DNA of 64,000 nucleotides from an uncultured Dokdonia sp. (GCF_937910895.1 NZ_CALEMI010000160.1:62001-126000); one strand, 5' to 3'. Shown: positions 51,566-61,867, counted from the stretch's first letter. The notes: generated from the sequence alone by a model not told the origin. Program-made: numbers and translations.

Positions 51566-53845
51566 GTGAGACAACTCTATCTATTTTTAATAGTACTGTT
51601 TTCCCTACCGCTCTATGCGCAAGATTTTTCTGATGAGTGGACAGGCTATTTTTCTTTTGCTACGGTAGGAGATATTGATAAAGGAAATGGACGTATCTAT
51701 GCAGCTTCAGAAAACGCTGTATTTATATTTTCTACCATTAACGGAAGCACCATCACCAGATCAACTATAAATGGACTTTCTGGAAATAGTATTTCTTCTA
51801 TTTATTATAGTGAGGCATTTGATACGCTCCTTATTGGATATGAAAATGGGATTATTGATATCATTGTAGGAAATAGCGAAAATGTAATTACTGTCGTAGA
51901 TATATTTAATAGAGTTTCTATTCCTCCAGATAATAAACAAATTAATCACTTTACAGAGTTTAACGGGTTTGTATATATCTCTTCAGGATTTGGCATCTCC
52001 CTATACGACTTAGGGCAACTAGAGTTTGACGATTCTTATTTTATTGGAGACAATGGCTCTCAATTAAATATTACGCAAACTACCATCTTAGATGACTATA
52101 TTTATGCTTCTAGCACCGATGGAGGCGTGAGAAGAGCTATTGTAAATAATTCAAATATTATAGATTTTAATAATTGGACAACAGTTGTTTCAGGTTCTTA
52201 TCAAGCAATTACTGCTCTTGATAATACGGTGTACCTGGCTAATGGAACACAATTACTGCAATCTACTACAGGAATAAATTTTACGCTTTTCCAGCAACTT
52301 CCAGAAGTTATTGAAGATCTTGAAGCTAATGGTGTAGAATTAAGTGTGGTTACCAGCAACACCGTAAACATATACAATACAGGAGGAACTCTTATAAATT
52401 CGTTTTCAAATATTCCTGATTTTGATTCAGATTATAGTGCCTCTGTTATTTTAAATGGCTCTCTGTTTATCTCGACCTTAGGTTCTGGGGTTGTTAGAGT
52501 ACCTCTTAATGGAAATGAAGTTTCTCAAATATTACCTAATGGTCCTTTACGCAATGATCCTTTTAACATCAATGCCATTGCCAATGAATTATGGGTGGTA
52601 TATGGAGAATACTCTTTGACATATAATCCTTTCCCACTTACAAGAGAAGGGATTAGCCATCTAACGACAGATAGTGTATGGGATAATATCCCTTTTGAGG
52701 ATGTACTTGGAGCCACAGAGCTTTCTTTTATTTCTATTAACCCTCAAAACACATCTCAAATTTATATAAGCTCTTTTAACTCAGGACTTCTAGAAGTAAA
52801 TGACGGAATACCAACTACCCTTTTTGATGAAAATAATAGTTCGTTAAGACCTGTACCAACAACAACAGACGACGTAAGAATAAACGGAACCGCTTTTGAT
52901 AGGGAAGGAAATCTATGGATAGCAAATGCCCGAGTTCCTAACATTCTTAATAGACTTTCTCCTGGAGGACAATTTAATACGGTCTCCTTTGAAAACGATC
53001 TTCCGACTTTAGTAGAGGAAGCAAATGGTATAGACGATGTTGTTATTGCTGGAGACGGAAGAATTTATATCGGAACTAGTAATCAGGGAGTTGCAGGTTA
53101 CGATCCAAATACTGGGGACTTTGCTCGCATTTTTGGAGAAGAAGAAGGGGCAAACCTTCCTAATGATGATGTAAGAGCACTTGCTTTAGATCGTAACGGA
53201 TCTTTATGGATAGGCACACGAAGAGGGCTTCGCGTTTTGTTTTCCCCTTCTTCTATGTTTACCAATCCTAGTGTCAGTACAAATGCCATTATTATACTCC
53301 AAGATGGTCTCGCGCAAGAGCTACTTAATGACCAATTTGTAACAGAAATTGTTGTAGATGGAGCTAACAATAAATGGGTTTCTACTGTAGACTCGGGCGT
53401 TTTTCTCTTTTCTCCAAGCGGACAAGAAACCTTATTTCATTTTACAGAAGACAACTCTCCTTTACCTTCCAACAACGTTCAAGATATCGCCCTTGACCCA
53501 GAAACAGGTACCGTCTATTTTGCAACTGTTCAAGGTCTTGTGTCTTTTGATGGATCTAACACGGGACCTGCAGAAAATTTAGAAGAAGTTATTGTGTATC
53601 CAAATCCTGTACGACCTACGTTTAATGGAGAGGTCACTATAGAAGGTCTTACTGCTCGCACCAATGTAAAAATTACAGACCTTACTGGAAATCTTGTGTA
53701 CGAAGAAAATACCGTTGGAGGAAGCATTACTTGGGACACTAGAGCTTTTGGAAGACATCGAGTAGCCTCTGGGGTATATCTTATCCTCATTACAGGACCA
53801 GATGCACTAGAAACTCAAATTGCCAAACTGATGATTATACGATAA
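51566..53845 (+). CDS. porZ: PorZ-like T9SS component (beta-propeller plus sorting-type tail)
   Basis: 759 aa, GTG start, signal peptide RQLYLFLIVLFSLPLYAQ. Residues 30-650 show repeated propeller blades of the two-component-regulator type (NGLSGNSISSIYYSEAFDTLLIGYENG, REGNLWIANARVP, DRNGSLWIGTRRGLRVLF). The last 85 residues resemble a T9SS C-terminal domain (VIVYPNPVRPTFNGEVTIEG, KITDLTGNLVYEE, GVYLILITG). PorZ binds anionic lipopolysaccharide for cargo attachment. A PorZ-type gene directly before recO is common in flavobacteria. The recO start overlaps its stop (TAATG). Confidence 0.85.
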   Translation: MRQLYLFLIVLFSLPLYAQDFSDEWTGYFSFATVGDIDKGNGRIYAASENAVFIFSTINGSTITRSTINGLSGNSISSIYYSEAFDTLLIGYENGIIDIIVGNSENVITVVDIFNRVSIPPDNKQINHFTEFNGFVYISSGFGISLYDLGQLEFDDSYFIGDNGSQLNITQTTILDDYIYASSTDGGVRRAIVNNSNIIDFNNWTTVVSGSYQAITALDNTVYLANGTQLLQSTTGINFTLFQQLPEVIEDLEANGVELSVVTSNTVNIYNTGGTLINSFSNIPDFDSDYSASVILNGSLFISTLGSGVVRVPLNGNEVSQILPNGPLRNDPFNINAIANELWVVYGEYSLTYNPFPLTREGISHLTTDSVWDNIPFEDVLGATELSFISINPQNTSQIYISSFNSGLLEVNDGIPTTLFDENNSSLRPVPTTTDDVRINGTAFDREGNLWIANARVPNILNRLSPGGQFNTVSFENDLPTLVEEANGIDDVVIAGDGRIYIGTSNQGVAGYDPNTGDFARIFGEEEGANLPNDDVRALALDRNGSLWIGTRRGLRVLFSPSSMFTNPSVSTNAIIILQDGLAQELLNDQFVTEIVVDGANNKWVSTVDSGVFLFSPSGQETLFHFTEDNSPLPSNNVQDIALDPETGTVYFATVQGLVSFDGSNTGPAENLEEVIVYPNPVRPTFNGEVTIEGLTARTNVKITDLTGNLVYEENTVGGSITWDTRAFGRHRVASGVYLILITGPDALETQIAKLMIIR

Positions 53846-54564
53846 TGCTTATCAAAACACAGGCAATAGTAATCTCTGCCCTCAAGTATAGTGAAGCAGA
53901 TCTTATCGTGAAATGTTTTACAAAAAGCAATGGTCTTAAATCATATCTTTTACGCAATATCTTAAAATCCAAAAAGGGAAAGCTTAGAACCTCTATGTTT
54001 CAACCGCTTACACAACTAGAGATCGAGGCAAATCATAAAGATAAAGGCACTTTAGAAACCATACGAGAAGCAAAAGTACATTACCAATACAGAAATCTAC
54101 ATACTGATATTGCTAAAACATCGGTTGTTTTTTTTATTTCAGACATCTTACGTAATACCATTATAGAAGAAGAAGAAAATAGCCTGCTCTTTGATTTTTT
54201 GACAGCATCTACCGTTTGGTTAGATACGCATGATGTTATTGCCAACTTTCATCTTTTATTTTTAGTAAAGCTTACCGAATATCTTGGTTTTTATCCCGAT
54301 CAAACGCATAGTGATTATGAATACTTTAATCTTATAGAAGGCACTTTTGAAGCTTCAGAAATAAATATGTATTGTCAAAATGGGATACAAATAAAAATTC
54401 TAAAACAGCTGTTGGGCATAAAATTTGATACACTTCCAGAGATCAAACTAAACCAAAAACAGCGTAGTGATTTCCTCACTATGCTACTACAGTATTATGA
54501 GTTACATTTGCACGGTTTTAAAAAACCTCGCTCACTCGCTGTGCTTAATTCAATTTTTACCTAA
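53845..54564 (+). CDS. recO: DNA repair protein RecO
   Basis: 239 aa. It begins LIKTQAIVISALKYSEADLIVKCFTKSNGL, the OB-fold domain of RecO, with KSKKGKLRTSMFQPLTQLEIEA after it, then a helical C-terminal domain. RecO loads RecA in the RecFOR recombination-repair pathway. The zinc-finger cysteines of some RecO proteins are absent, as usual in Bacteroidota. It abuts the TonB receptor gene without a gap. Confidence 0.92.
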   Translation: MLIKTQAIVISALKYSEADLIVKCFTKSNGLKSYLLRNILKSKKGKLRTSMFQPLTQLEIEANHKDKGTLETIREAKVHYQYRNLHTDIAKTSVVFFISDILRNTIIEEEENSLLFDFLTASTVWLDTHDVIANFHLLFLVKLTEYLGFYPDQTHSDYEYFNLIEGTFEASEINMYCQNGIQIKILKQLLGIKFDTLPEIKLNQKQRSDFLTMLLQYYELHLHGFKKPRSLAVLNSIFT

Positions 54565-56985
54565 ATGCGCCACACATTTATCCTATTTTTATTTATAACT
54601 ATAGCATCACAAGCACAACAAATTACGGTTCTTGATATAGACACTAGGGAGCCTATTATGAATGTTGCTCTATACAATCAAGACAAGACAATAAGTACGA
54701 TTACAGATTTTGATGGGAATGCTGATATATCCGCTTTCGCGAAAGCAGAAAAAATCATTTTCTCAGAAGTGGCTCACCAACAAGCGATTTACACTAAAGC
54801 TCAAATACTAGCCTACGGTAATAAAGTCTTTTTAAAACAATTAGAAAACAGCCTTGGTGAAATCATATTATCTGTCTCAAAATTTGGACAAAAGAAAAAC
54901 GAAATTTCTCAAAAGATAGTAGGTCTTTCAAAAGAAGATATTGAGTTATATAATCCACAAACCGCTGCCGATTTATTACAATCTAGCGGTCAGGTGTTTG
55001 TACAAAAAAGCCAACTAGGAGGAGGAAGTCCTTCCATACGAGGATATTCTACCAACAGACTTCTTATCACCCTAGACGGTATTCGTTTTAACACCGCGAT
55101 CTTTAGGGGCGGAAATGTTCAAAATATCATTTCTATCGATCCCTTTGCTTTAGAAAAAACAGAAGTGATCTTAGGTCCGGGATCTGTTATATATGGTAGT
55201 GATGCCGTAGGCGGGGTCTTAAATTTTTACACCAAAAAACCTCAACTTTCCAAAACAGACACCTTAGGATTTTTAGTTTCAGGAAATGCACTCACACGCT
55301 ACAGCACAGCAAACAATGAGAAAACAGGGCATTTTGACGTGAACCTAGGATCGCAAAAATGGGCATTTCTTACCAGTGCAAGTTATTCTGATTATGGAGA
55401 TCAACGTCAAGGAAGTCACGGTCCTGATGCCTATTTGCGTAATGAATTTGTACGCCGTATTAATGGAGAAGATGTCGTGATACAAAATGATGATCCGTTA
55501 CAACAAGTAAGTACTGGATATACGAGCTATAATTTCTTACAGAAAGTACGATATACTCCTAATAATACATGGGATTTTAATTTTAATGTATCGTATGCGA
55601 CCACCTCAGATTTTGATCGCTATGATCGTCTTACTCAAAGAGATGATGAGGGCAACTTACGGGCAGCAGCGTGGTTTTACGGTCCACAAAAATGGTTTTT
55701 AACAAGCTTACAGATAAACAAAGAAGGAGCAGGTCCTTGGTATGATCGCGTACAGGCAACGGTTGCTTTTCAAAACTCAGAAGAAAGCAGAAATGACCGA
55801 CGTTTTGGGAGAACGAGCCTTCGGACACGTACGGAGCGTGTCAATGCCTTTTCTGGAGCACTAGACTTTACAAAAACACTTAAAAACAGAAAAACTAAGC
55901 TTAACTACGGCCTTGAGTATGTATATAACTACATAAATTCTAATGGCTCCATTACCGACATAGAAACCAATCAGTTTGAACTTACCGATACACGCTATCC
56001 TGATGGCTCTTCTTGGCAATCACTCGCTGCGTATGTAAGTGGTCAATTTGATCTTGCACCAAAACTAAAACTGAATACAGGAATGCGTTATAATCAGCTG
56101 TTTATTTTTACAGATTTTAGCGACAACAATCAGTTTTTTAATTTCCCCTTTGAAGAATCTCGATTAAATTTTGGCAACCTCACAGGAAGCGCAGGACTTA
56201 ATTACGACGTTTCTAAAACGGTCATGCTTAAAACAAATCTTTCTACAGCTTTTAGAGCACCAAACATTGATGATATTGGAAAAGTATTTGATAGTGGAGA
56301 TGGAGATCTAGTGATTCCTAATCCCGATCTAAAAGCAGAATATGCCTATAATGCAGAGATAGGAACGGTACTCAACTTTAATAAGGTTGTTACATTTGAT
56401 GCTAATATATATTACTCACAATTAGAAAATGCATTGGTACGTAGAGACTTCACGCTTAACGGATCTTCTACTATTGAATTTGAAGGAGAAATAGTCAATA
56501 TAGAAGCTATTCAAAATGCGGGAACCGCAAAAGTATGGGGTTTTGAAGCTGGTATAGATATCAAACTCCCTCATAACTTTAACGTCACTTCTCAATTTAA
56601 TATCACCCGAGGAGAGCAGGAGGAAGAAGACGGGTCATTACTTCCTGTGCGTCATGTGGCACCTACTTTTGGAAATACGCACCTCATCTGGAAAAAAGAC
56701 AGATGGATTCTTAATGCATTTGTAAATTACAACGGCGCTTTAGATTTTGAAGACTTATCTCCTGAGGTAAGTGACAGCCCGGAACTTTTTGCTGTAGATG
56801 AAAATGGAAATCCATTTTCGCCTAGCTGGTATACGCTTAATTTATCTAGCCAATTCAAGCTCAATGAGCAATGGAATCTTACCGCAAACCTAGATAACAT
56901 CACAGACCAACGTTACAGAACATACGCATCTGGGATTTCGGCAGCAGGTCGTAATTTGATCCTTTCGGCGAAGTATTCATTTTAG
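54565..56985 (+). CDS. TonB-dependent receptor
   Basis: 806 aa with signal (RHTFILFLFITIASQAQQ), an N-terminal carboxypeptidase-regulatory-like domain (ITVLDIDTREPIMNVALYN), the plug (NPQTAADLLQSSGQVFVQKSQLGGGSPSIRGYSTNRLLITLDGIR and GSDAVGGVLNFYTKKP), and a barrel ending LILSAKYSF. The plug is of the heme/hemoglobin or siderophore receptor type; the ligand cannot be fixed. One palindrome copy encodes AFAKA (about 57-61). Confidence 0.93.
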   Translation: MRHTFILFLFITIASQAQQITVLDIDTREPIMNVALYNQDKTISTITDFDGNADISAFAKAEKIIFSEVAHQQAIYTKAQILAYGNKVFLKQLENSLGEIILSVSKFGQKKNEISQKIVGLSKEDIELYNPQTAADLLQSSGQVFVQKSQLGGGSPSIRGYSTNRLLITLDGIRFNTAIFRGGNVQNIISIDPFALEKTEVILGPGSVIYGSDAVGGVLNFYTKKPQLSKTDTLGFLVSGNALTRYSTANNEKTGHFDVNLGSQKWAFLTSASYSDYGDQRQGSHGPDAYLRNEFVRRINGEDVVIQNDDPLQQVSTGYTSYNFLQKVRYTPNNTWDFNFNVSYATTSDFDRYDRLTQRDDEGNLRAAAWFYGPQKWFLTSLQINKEGAGPWYDRVQATVAFQNSEESRNDRRFGRTSLRTRTERVNAFSGALDFTKTLKNRKTKLNYGLEYVYNYINSNGSITDIETNQFELTDTRYPDGSSWQSLAAYVSGQFDLAPKLKLNTGMRYNQLFIFTDFSDNNQFFNFPFEESRLNFGNLTGSAGLNYDVSKTVMLKTNLSTAFRAPNIDDIGKVFDSGDGDLVIPNPDLKAEYAYNAEIGTVLNFNKVVTFDANIYYSQLENALVRRDFTLNGSSTIEFEGEIVNIEAIQNAGTAKVWGFEAGIDIKLPHNFNVTSQFNITRGEQEEEDGSLLPVRHVAPTFGNTHLIWKKDRWILNAFVNYNGALDFEDLSPEVSDSPELFAVDENGNPFSPSWYTLNLSSQFKLNEQWNLTANLDNITDQRYRTYASGISAAGRNLILSAKYSF
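54733..54746. repeat. Dispersed palindrome GCTTTCGCGAAAGC, copy 12 (inside CDS)
   Basis: In-frame in the N-terminal domain of the TonB-dependent receptor, reading SAFAKAE. Confidence 0.85.
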
Positions 56986-57019
56986 GAATTTATTTTTAAT
57001 CCCACTTTTTGAAAGGGGG

Positions 57020-57595
57020 TCAATCTGATACCGCTTTCGCGAAAGCGTACTGAAGCATAGGCACAACTTCTGTATCAAACCACGGGTTTTTTGTCAACCA
57101 AAACCGATTCCGAGGCGAAGGATGCGGTAACGGAAATACCGCTGGTAAATACTCATGAAAGTGTCTGACGGTCTCTGTAAGATTCTTTTTTCTAGTTCTT
57201 TTTAGATAATATTTCTGTGAATAGTTCCCTATTAAAATCACAAGTTTAATCTCTGGCATACTTTTTAATACCACTTCATGCCATAATGGAGCACATTCTG
57301 GTCTTGGAGGTAAATCTCCTGTTTTTCCTTTGCCAGGGTAACAAAATCCCATAGGAACGATAGCTACTTTGGTAGGGTCATAGAAGGTCTCCTCATCACA
57401 ATTCAGCCATAATCTTAGTTGGCGTCCTCCTGGGTCTTTCCAAGGGACTGACGATTGATGAGCGATAGATCCTGGCGCCTGACTAATAATAATGACACGC
57501 GCTTTTGGATGTATCCTGAATATAGGATTGGGCGTTACTGGAAGATGGTCTTTACAAACAATACAAGATCGTATAGATGTGACTAAATTTTCCAT
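57020..57595 (-). CDS. Uracil-DNA glycosylase family protein
   Basis: 191 aa from the ATG at 57595, one base after the rsmI stop. Motifs: IIISQAPGSIAHQSSVPWKDPGG near 40 and the C-terminal LPHPSPRNRFWL (HPSPRN). These fit a UDG-superfamily protein of the kind often encoded in Bacteroidota; it may excise uracil or another damaged base, but family assignment within the superfamily is uncertain. Its C-terminus (QYAFAKAVSD) comes from a palindrome copy. Confidence 0.85.
   Translation of the reverse strand: MENLVTSIRSCIVCKDHLPVTPNPIFRIHPKARVIIISQAPGSIAHQSSVPWKDPGGRQLRLWLNCDEETFYDPTKVAIVPMGFCYPGKGKTGDLPPRPECAPLWHEVVLKSMPEIKLVILIGNYSQKYYLKRTRKKNLTETVRHFHEYLPAVFPLPHPSPRNRFWLTKNPWFDTEVVPMLQYAFAKAVSD
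57033..57046. repeat. Dispersed palindrome GCTTTCGCGAAAGC, copy 13 (inside CDS, C-terminus)
   Basis: A perfect copy that encodes YAFAKA close to the end of the UDG-family protein. Confidence 0.85.
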
Positions 57596-57596
57596 C

Positions 57597-58277
57597 TTAT
57601 TTTTTACCAGCAAGCACAATTACTATTTCTCCTTTGGGAGGTTTATTTGTGTAATGTGCTAATACTTCTGTAACCGTACCTCGGATAGTTTCTTCATGTA
57701 ATTTTGTAATCTCTCTGGAAACAGACACTTGACGATCTTCTCCGAAAAATTCAGCAAAATGTCCTAACGTTTTTACCAGTTTATGAGGAGACTCATAAAA
57801 GATCATGGTTCGCGTTTCTTCTGTAAGTGCTAGAAAACGCGTCTGTCTTCCTTTTTTAACAGGGAGAAATCCTTCAAAAACAAACTTATCGTTCGGTAAA
57901 CCGCTATTGACGAGTGCTGGTACAAACGCTGTGGCTCCAGGAAGACAATCTACTTCAACACCTGCTTCTACACAGGCTCTCGTTAATAAAAACCCAGGAT
58001 CCGAAATGGCAGGTGTTCCTGCATCACTTATCAAGGCAATAGTTTCTCCAGCTTGTAGGCGTTTTACAAGACTCTCTACAGTCTTATGCTCATTATGCAT
58101 ATGATGACTCATCATAGGCGTGGTAATCTCAAAATGCTTGAGCAATTTGCCGCTTGTACGCGTATCTTCTGCTAGAATAAGGTCTACTTCTTTAAGCACG
58201 CGTATGGCTCTTAGAGTAATATCTTCTAGATTTCCAATAGGTGTTGGAACAATATATAATTTGTTATGTTCAGTCAT
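57597..58277 (-). CDS. rsmI: 16S rRNA 2'-O-ribose C1402 methyltransferase
   Basis: 226 aa. Motifs LYIVPTPIGNLEDITLRAIRVL at the start, DTRTSGKLLKH, ALISDAGTPAISDPGF and FYESPHKLVKTL identify the RsmI family. It methylates the ribose of C1402 in 16S rRNA with SAM. Length is slightly short but typical for Bacteroidota. It overlaps the DoxX-like gene by eight bases. Confidence 0.95.
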   Translation of the reverse strand: MTEHNKLYIVPTPIGNLEDITLRAIRVLKEVDLILAEDTRTSGKLLKHFEITTPMMSHHMHNEHKTVESLVKRLQAGETIALISDAGTPAISDPGFLLTRACVEAGVEVDCLPGATAFVPALVNSGLPNDKFVFEGFLPVKKGRQTRFLALTEETRTMIFYESPHKLVKTLGHFAEFFGEDRQVSVSREITKLHEETIRGTVTEVLAHYTNKPPKGEIVIVLAGKK

Positions 58278-58635
58278 ACATGGGGCGTATTCTTTTACCT
58301 AAAAAGTACGATATAGGTAAGAAAATTAATACGATTAAAGAAAAAAGATAGCCGCCATCATCTGCGTGAATATGGGCTGCAAATGCCAGAACAGCATCAA
58401 AAAACAATCCAGCATACGCCCACTCCGTCAGCCATGGTATACCTCTCCAAAGTACCATCACAATTCCTATTACTTTAGCAATCGCCAAAGGAATCACAAT
58501 ATACGTAGGATACTGAAGTGACTCAAAAAATCCCTCTACCATTGCGGTGTTTCTAAAATACATTTGTGCAGAAAACACAAAAACACCACACGTAATGAGT
58601 GTGGCGATCCAATAGACAATCTTTTGAATTTTCAT
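58270..58635 (-). CDS. DoxX-like family membrane protein
   Basis: 121 aa with four hydrophobic segments and the LQYPTYIVIPLAIAKVIGIVMVLW block of DoxX-like proteins. Function of the family is not firmly known. It sits in a four-gene (-) operon and overlaps rsmI. Confidence 0.8.
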   Translation of the reverse strand: MKIQKIVYWIATLITCGVFVFSAQMYFRNTAMVEGFFESLQYPTYIVIPLAIAKVIGIVMVLWRGIPWLTEWAYAGLFFDAVLAFAAHIHADDGGYLFSLIVLIFLPISYFLGKRIRPMYD

Positions 58636-58647
58636 GGTTAGAATCGA

Positions 58648-59496
58648 TTAGTTGAATTTACTTTCAATAATCTGCATAAAACGCTCTTCATACTCTTCTT
58701 TTCCTTCCCAAGCATTATAATCCGGTTTCACCATTTGATGTATAAACTGCTTTGCTTCCTCCAGAGAGCGAAAAGTACTTAGTTGTGACAAGACGCGATT
58801 GTAATCAGTATCGCTTCCTTGGAAGAGATGTTTTATAAAAGCGAGTTTATCATTAAGCCCAATCTTAAGACCGTTTTTAAGTTTGGCGTTTAAGTTTTTA
58901 GGAGTTGCATCTTCCTCCACCAATGTGACAGGATCAAAAATAGGTGTCTGGGCAAACTCTCCTCCTATGTCAAACATATCATTTTTTTGATAGCGATCTT
59001 TAGGTTCTATAGACTCTACCATCTCATCTATAGCAGAGGCTTCTGGAGGCATTTCGGCTACCATATCTTTTATTTTTTCAATAACAGGCTCATGTACAGG
59101 CTCTTCTTCATTAAAAACAGTTCCATCAGGTCTATGTCTATCATTAGCTCTTGCCTCTGCAAAACGCGCTTCGTTTTCAGCAACAATCTCAGCAGGTGTT
59201 TTAGTCCTTGGTGTTGAGGGTATTTCTATTTTTTCTTTTGCAGGTACTTGCGCTATTTCTTCAAGGTCAGGAGACTTTATTTCAAGAGTAGAAAGATCTT
59301 CTAGTGCTTCTTCTATTTTAGACAATCCAATAGTAGGTTGCCCTGATTGCTCCAGCTTTTCTGCATAGGATAATATCATTAATTTCTCATAAAGAGCACG
59401 AGATTTCTCCGTCATTTGCGTGTACGAAGTATCATCTTTGAGTTGTAATATTTTGTGTGCGAGACTTATTAATTCTGCTTTGATAGATTTCTTCAT
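58648..59496 (-). CDS. Hypothetical protein, 282 aa, acidic
   Basis: Soluble, no signal peptide. Residues 1-60 and 200-282 are helical and better conserved in appearance (IKAELISLAHKILQLKDDTS, KLAFIKHLFQGSDTDYNRVLSQLS and YEERFMQIIESKFN), with a long acidic, Pro-rich, probably flexible middle (about 75-190). No recognised motif. First gene of the DoxX-rsmI-UDG operon, facing tdk. Confidence 0.75.
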   Translation of the reverse strand: MKKSIKAELISLAHKILQLKDDTSYTQMTEKSRALYEKLMILSYAEKLEQSGQPTIGLSKIEEALEDLSTLEIKSPDLEEIAQVPAKEKIEIPSTPRTKTPAEIVAENEARFAEARANDRHRPDGTVFNEEEPVHEPVIEKIKDMVAEMPPEASAIDEMVESIEPKDRYQKNDMFDIGGEFAQTPIFDPVTLVEEDATPKNLNAKLKNGLKIGLNDKLAFIKHLFQGSDTDYNRVLSQLSTFRSLEEAKQFIHQMVKPDYNAWEGKEEYEERFMQIIESKFN

Positions 59497-59598
59497 AACT
59501 TTCGAATACTTAACGTTGATTACGCCTCTTTTTTGATAAATTTACCCTGATTTTAAATCAAACGCTAGAAATAGCGTTTTGGTCTTGAAAAGTACAAA

Positions 59599-60255
59599 AT
59601 GTTTCTTGAAAACACAGTAAATCATAAAGAGCAATTCGGTTGGATTGAAGTAATTTGCGGATCTATGTTCTCTGGTAAAACAGAAGAACTCATCCGTAGG
59701 CTTAAACGCGCGCAGTTTGCAAAGCAAAAAGTAGAGATCTTCAAACCTACTGTAGATACCCGTTATGACCAAGAAATGGTGGTATCTCACGATGCCAACG
59801 AAATACGCTCTACGCCCGTTCCTGCGGCTGCAAATATTCCTATGCTAGCAGACGATTGTGATGTGATTGGAATTGATGAAGCTCAGTTTTTTGACGATGA
59901 AATTGTAAAAGTATGCAATGACCTTGCTAATAGAGGTATTCGGGTAATTATTGCAGGGCTTGATATGGATTTTAAAGGAAATCCTTTTGGTCCTATGCCA
60001 GCTCTGATGGCTACAGCCGAGTATGTGACTAAAGTACACGCCGTATGTACACGCACAGGGAACTTAGCGCAGTATAGCTATCGCAAAGCTCAAAATGATA
60101 AACTTGTTCTTCTAGGAGAAACCGAAGAATATGAACCCCTAAGCAGGGGAGCTTATTATAAAGCCATGCTACGTGACCGTCTCAAAAAAATGGAAGTCAA
60201 TGACCCTACCGAAGTTGTTCCAGAAAAAATACCTGATACAAACACTGATAAATAA
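59599..60255 (+). CDS. tdk: Thymidine kinase
   Basis: 218 aa. Walker [15 protein letters not shown] (about 21-34), the IDEAQFF motif (about 92-98) and the lasso region [12 protein letters not shown]. It phosphorylates thymidine in nucleotide salvage. Only one zinc-ligand Cys is visible in the HAVCTRTG segment (about 150) and the second CxxC is absent; I think this is common in flavobacterial type II kinases. Confidence 0.95.
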   Translation: MFLENTVNHKEQFGWIEVICGSMFSGKTEELIRRLKRAQFAKQKVEIFKPTVDTRYDQEMVVSHDANEIRSTPVPAAANIPMLADDCDVIGIDEAQFFDDEIVKVCNDLANRGIRVIIAGLDMDFKGNPFGPMPALMATAEYVTKVHAVCTRTGNLAQYSYRKAQNDKLVLLGETEEYEPLSRGAYYKAMLRDRLKKMEVNDPTEVVPEKIPDTNTDK

Positions 60256-60261
60256 TCTCTT

Positions 60262-61359
60262 ATGGGGGTCACTCGTCTAGAAATAGATCTCAAAGCGTTA
60301 AAACATAATTACTCCTACCTTAGAGCCAAGGTCGCTGACAACATTAAAATGATGGCGGTCGTAAAAGCTTTTGGTTACGGAAGCGATGCCTGTGAAATTG
60401 CCCTTTTTCTAGAAAAACTAGGTGTTGATTATTTTGCAGTGGCGTATGCTGATGAGGGGGAAATATTGCGAAAAGCTGGAGTAAAAACACCTATTTTAGT
60501 ATTGCATCCACAGCCGGACAACTTCAATATCATTATTGAACACTGTTTGGAACCTAGTTTATATAGTGCGCGTGTGTTTAAAGAATTTTCCGCTTTCGCG
60601 AAAGCGCAACAACAGAAAAACTATCCTGTACATCTTAAATTTAATACTGGACTAAATCGTCTGGGATTCTGGGAAAACGATACCGATTGGATACTGGAAC
60701 GCTTAAAAGAAACCACTACAATCAAGGTAGCGTCTATTTTTTCTCATCTTGTTGCTAGCGAAGACCCAAAAGAAAGAGAATTTACACAACATCAAATTGC
60801 TAGTTTTACAAAAATAGCTGCTACATTTCTTACATCCCTAGACTACACTCCTTTTTTACATCAAAGTAATACGTCTGCCATTATCAATTATCCAGAGGCG
60901 CAATTTGATATGGTTCGCGCGGGTATAGGGTTGTATGGCTATGGTAATTCGCCTGAGGAAGATGCACATTTACAACCTGTGGCTTCTCTTATATCTGTTA
61001 TCTCACAAATACATGCAATAGAACCTGGTGAATCTGTAGGGTACAATCGCGCGTATAAAGCAACTCATTATGAGAAAACAGCCACCATCCCCATAGGTCA
61101 CGCCGACGGTATTTCTAGAGCGTATGGTCAAGGTAAAGGATATGTCACTATAAATGGTCAAAAAGCGCCCATTGTAGGAAATGTGTGTATGGATATGCTT
61201 ATGGTAAATATTACAGATATAGATTGTAAAGAAGGAGATGATGTTGTTGTATTTGGAAAAGGAGCTTCTGCTGTAGATTTGTCGGCAACTATTCATTCTA
61301 TTTCTTATGAATTACTTACTGCGGTATCTCAACGAGTAAAACGTGTCGTTCTTCGATAG
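60262..61359 (+). CDS. alr: Alanine racemase
   Basis: 365 aa. The PLP lysine is K35 in AVVKAFGYG, the catalytic Tyr is in GESVGYNRAYKA and the C-terminal GNVCMDMLMVNITDI block is intact. It makes D-alanine for peptidoglycan. Seven bases after tdk, so probably co-transcribed. A dispersed palindrome copy encodes SAFAKAQ (about 110-116), a position likely on a surface helix. Confidence 0.96.
   Translation: MGVTRLEIDLKALKHNYSYLRAKVADNIKMMAVVKAFGYGSDACEIALFLEKLGVDYFAVAYADEGEILRKAGVKTPILVLHPQPDNFNIIIEHCLEPSLYSARVFKEFSAFAKAQQQKNYPVHLKFNTGLNRLGFWENDTDWILERLKETTTIKVASIFSHLVASEDPKEREFTQHQIASFTKIAATFLTSLDYTPFLHQSNTSAIINYPEAQFDMVRAGIGLYGYGNSPEEDAHLQPVASLISVISQIHAIEPGESVGYNRAYKATHYEKTATIPIGHADGISRAYGQGKGYVTINGQKAPIVGNVCMDMLMVNITDIDCKEGDDVVVFGKGASAVDLSATIHSISYELLTAVSQRVKRVVLR
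60592..60605. repeat. Dispersed palindrome GCTTTCGCGAAAGC, copy 14 (inside CDS)
   Basis: In-frame in alr, reading AFAKA. Confidence 0.85.
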
Positions 61360-61380
61360 AGGGCTTGTCACTCTTAAAGT

Positions 61381-61414
61381 TTTGTTAACTGAATTTCTTT
61401 TTTTAGTACCTTCG
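61381..61414 (+). promoter_or_regulatory. Promoter for mscL
   Basis: TTTG at 61381-61384 and TACCTTCG at 61407-61414, spaced by 22 bases; one mismatch to TAnnTTTG. It lies 28 bases before the mscL start. Confidence 0.5.
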
Positions 61415-61442
61415 AGGTCATTAACCTTTAAACCAAATTAAG

Positions 61443-61850
61443 ATGTTAAAAGAATTTAAAGCATTTATCATGACGGGTAACGTCATAGAGCTTTCGGTAG
61501 CGGTCATTCTAGGAGCTGCTCTCAACGGCGTAGTAAAAGGATTTACTGATAAAATCATGATGCCAATTATAGGGTATTTTACTGGTGGGATAGACTTTGC
61601 AGATAAAAAGATTGTTCTTACCGAAGCTGTACTTGGCGCAGACGGTGCTGTTGTTACTCCTGAAAACGCTATTATGTACGGAGAATGGATTAACACGATT
61701 ATTAATTTAATTATTGTTGGGTTTGTGCTGTTTCTGATTATAAAGGCCTATAACAAATCAAAGAAAAAAGAAGAAGCGGCTCCTGCACCAGATCCAGGAC
61801 CATCAGAAATTGATTTGTTAAAAGAAATTAGAGATTCGCTTAAAAAATAA
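61443..61850 (+). CDS. mscL: Large-conductance mechanosensitive channel
   Basis: 135 aa. The first membrane helix and its lead-in, FKAFIMTGNVIELSVAVILGAALNGVVKGF, and the second helix near 85-107 identify MscL, which opens on membrane stretch and releases solutes in osmotic downshock. The C-terminal helix (SEIDLLKEIRDSLK) is present. Length is typical. Confidence 0.97.
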   Translation: MLKEFKAFIMTGNVIELSVAVILGAALNGVVKGFTDKIMMPIIGYFTGGIDFADKKIVLTEAVLGADGAVVTPENAIMYGEWINTIINLIIVGFVLFLIIKAYNKSKKKEEAAPAPDPGPSEIDLLKEIRDSLKK

Positions 61851-61867
61851 GAACTCGTATTATAAAA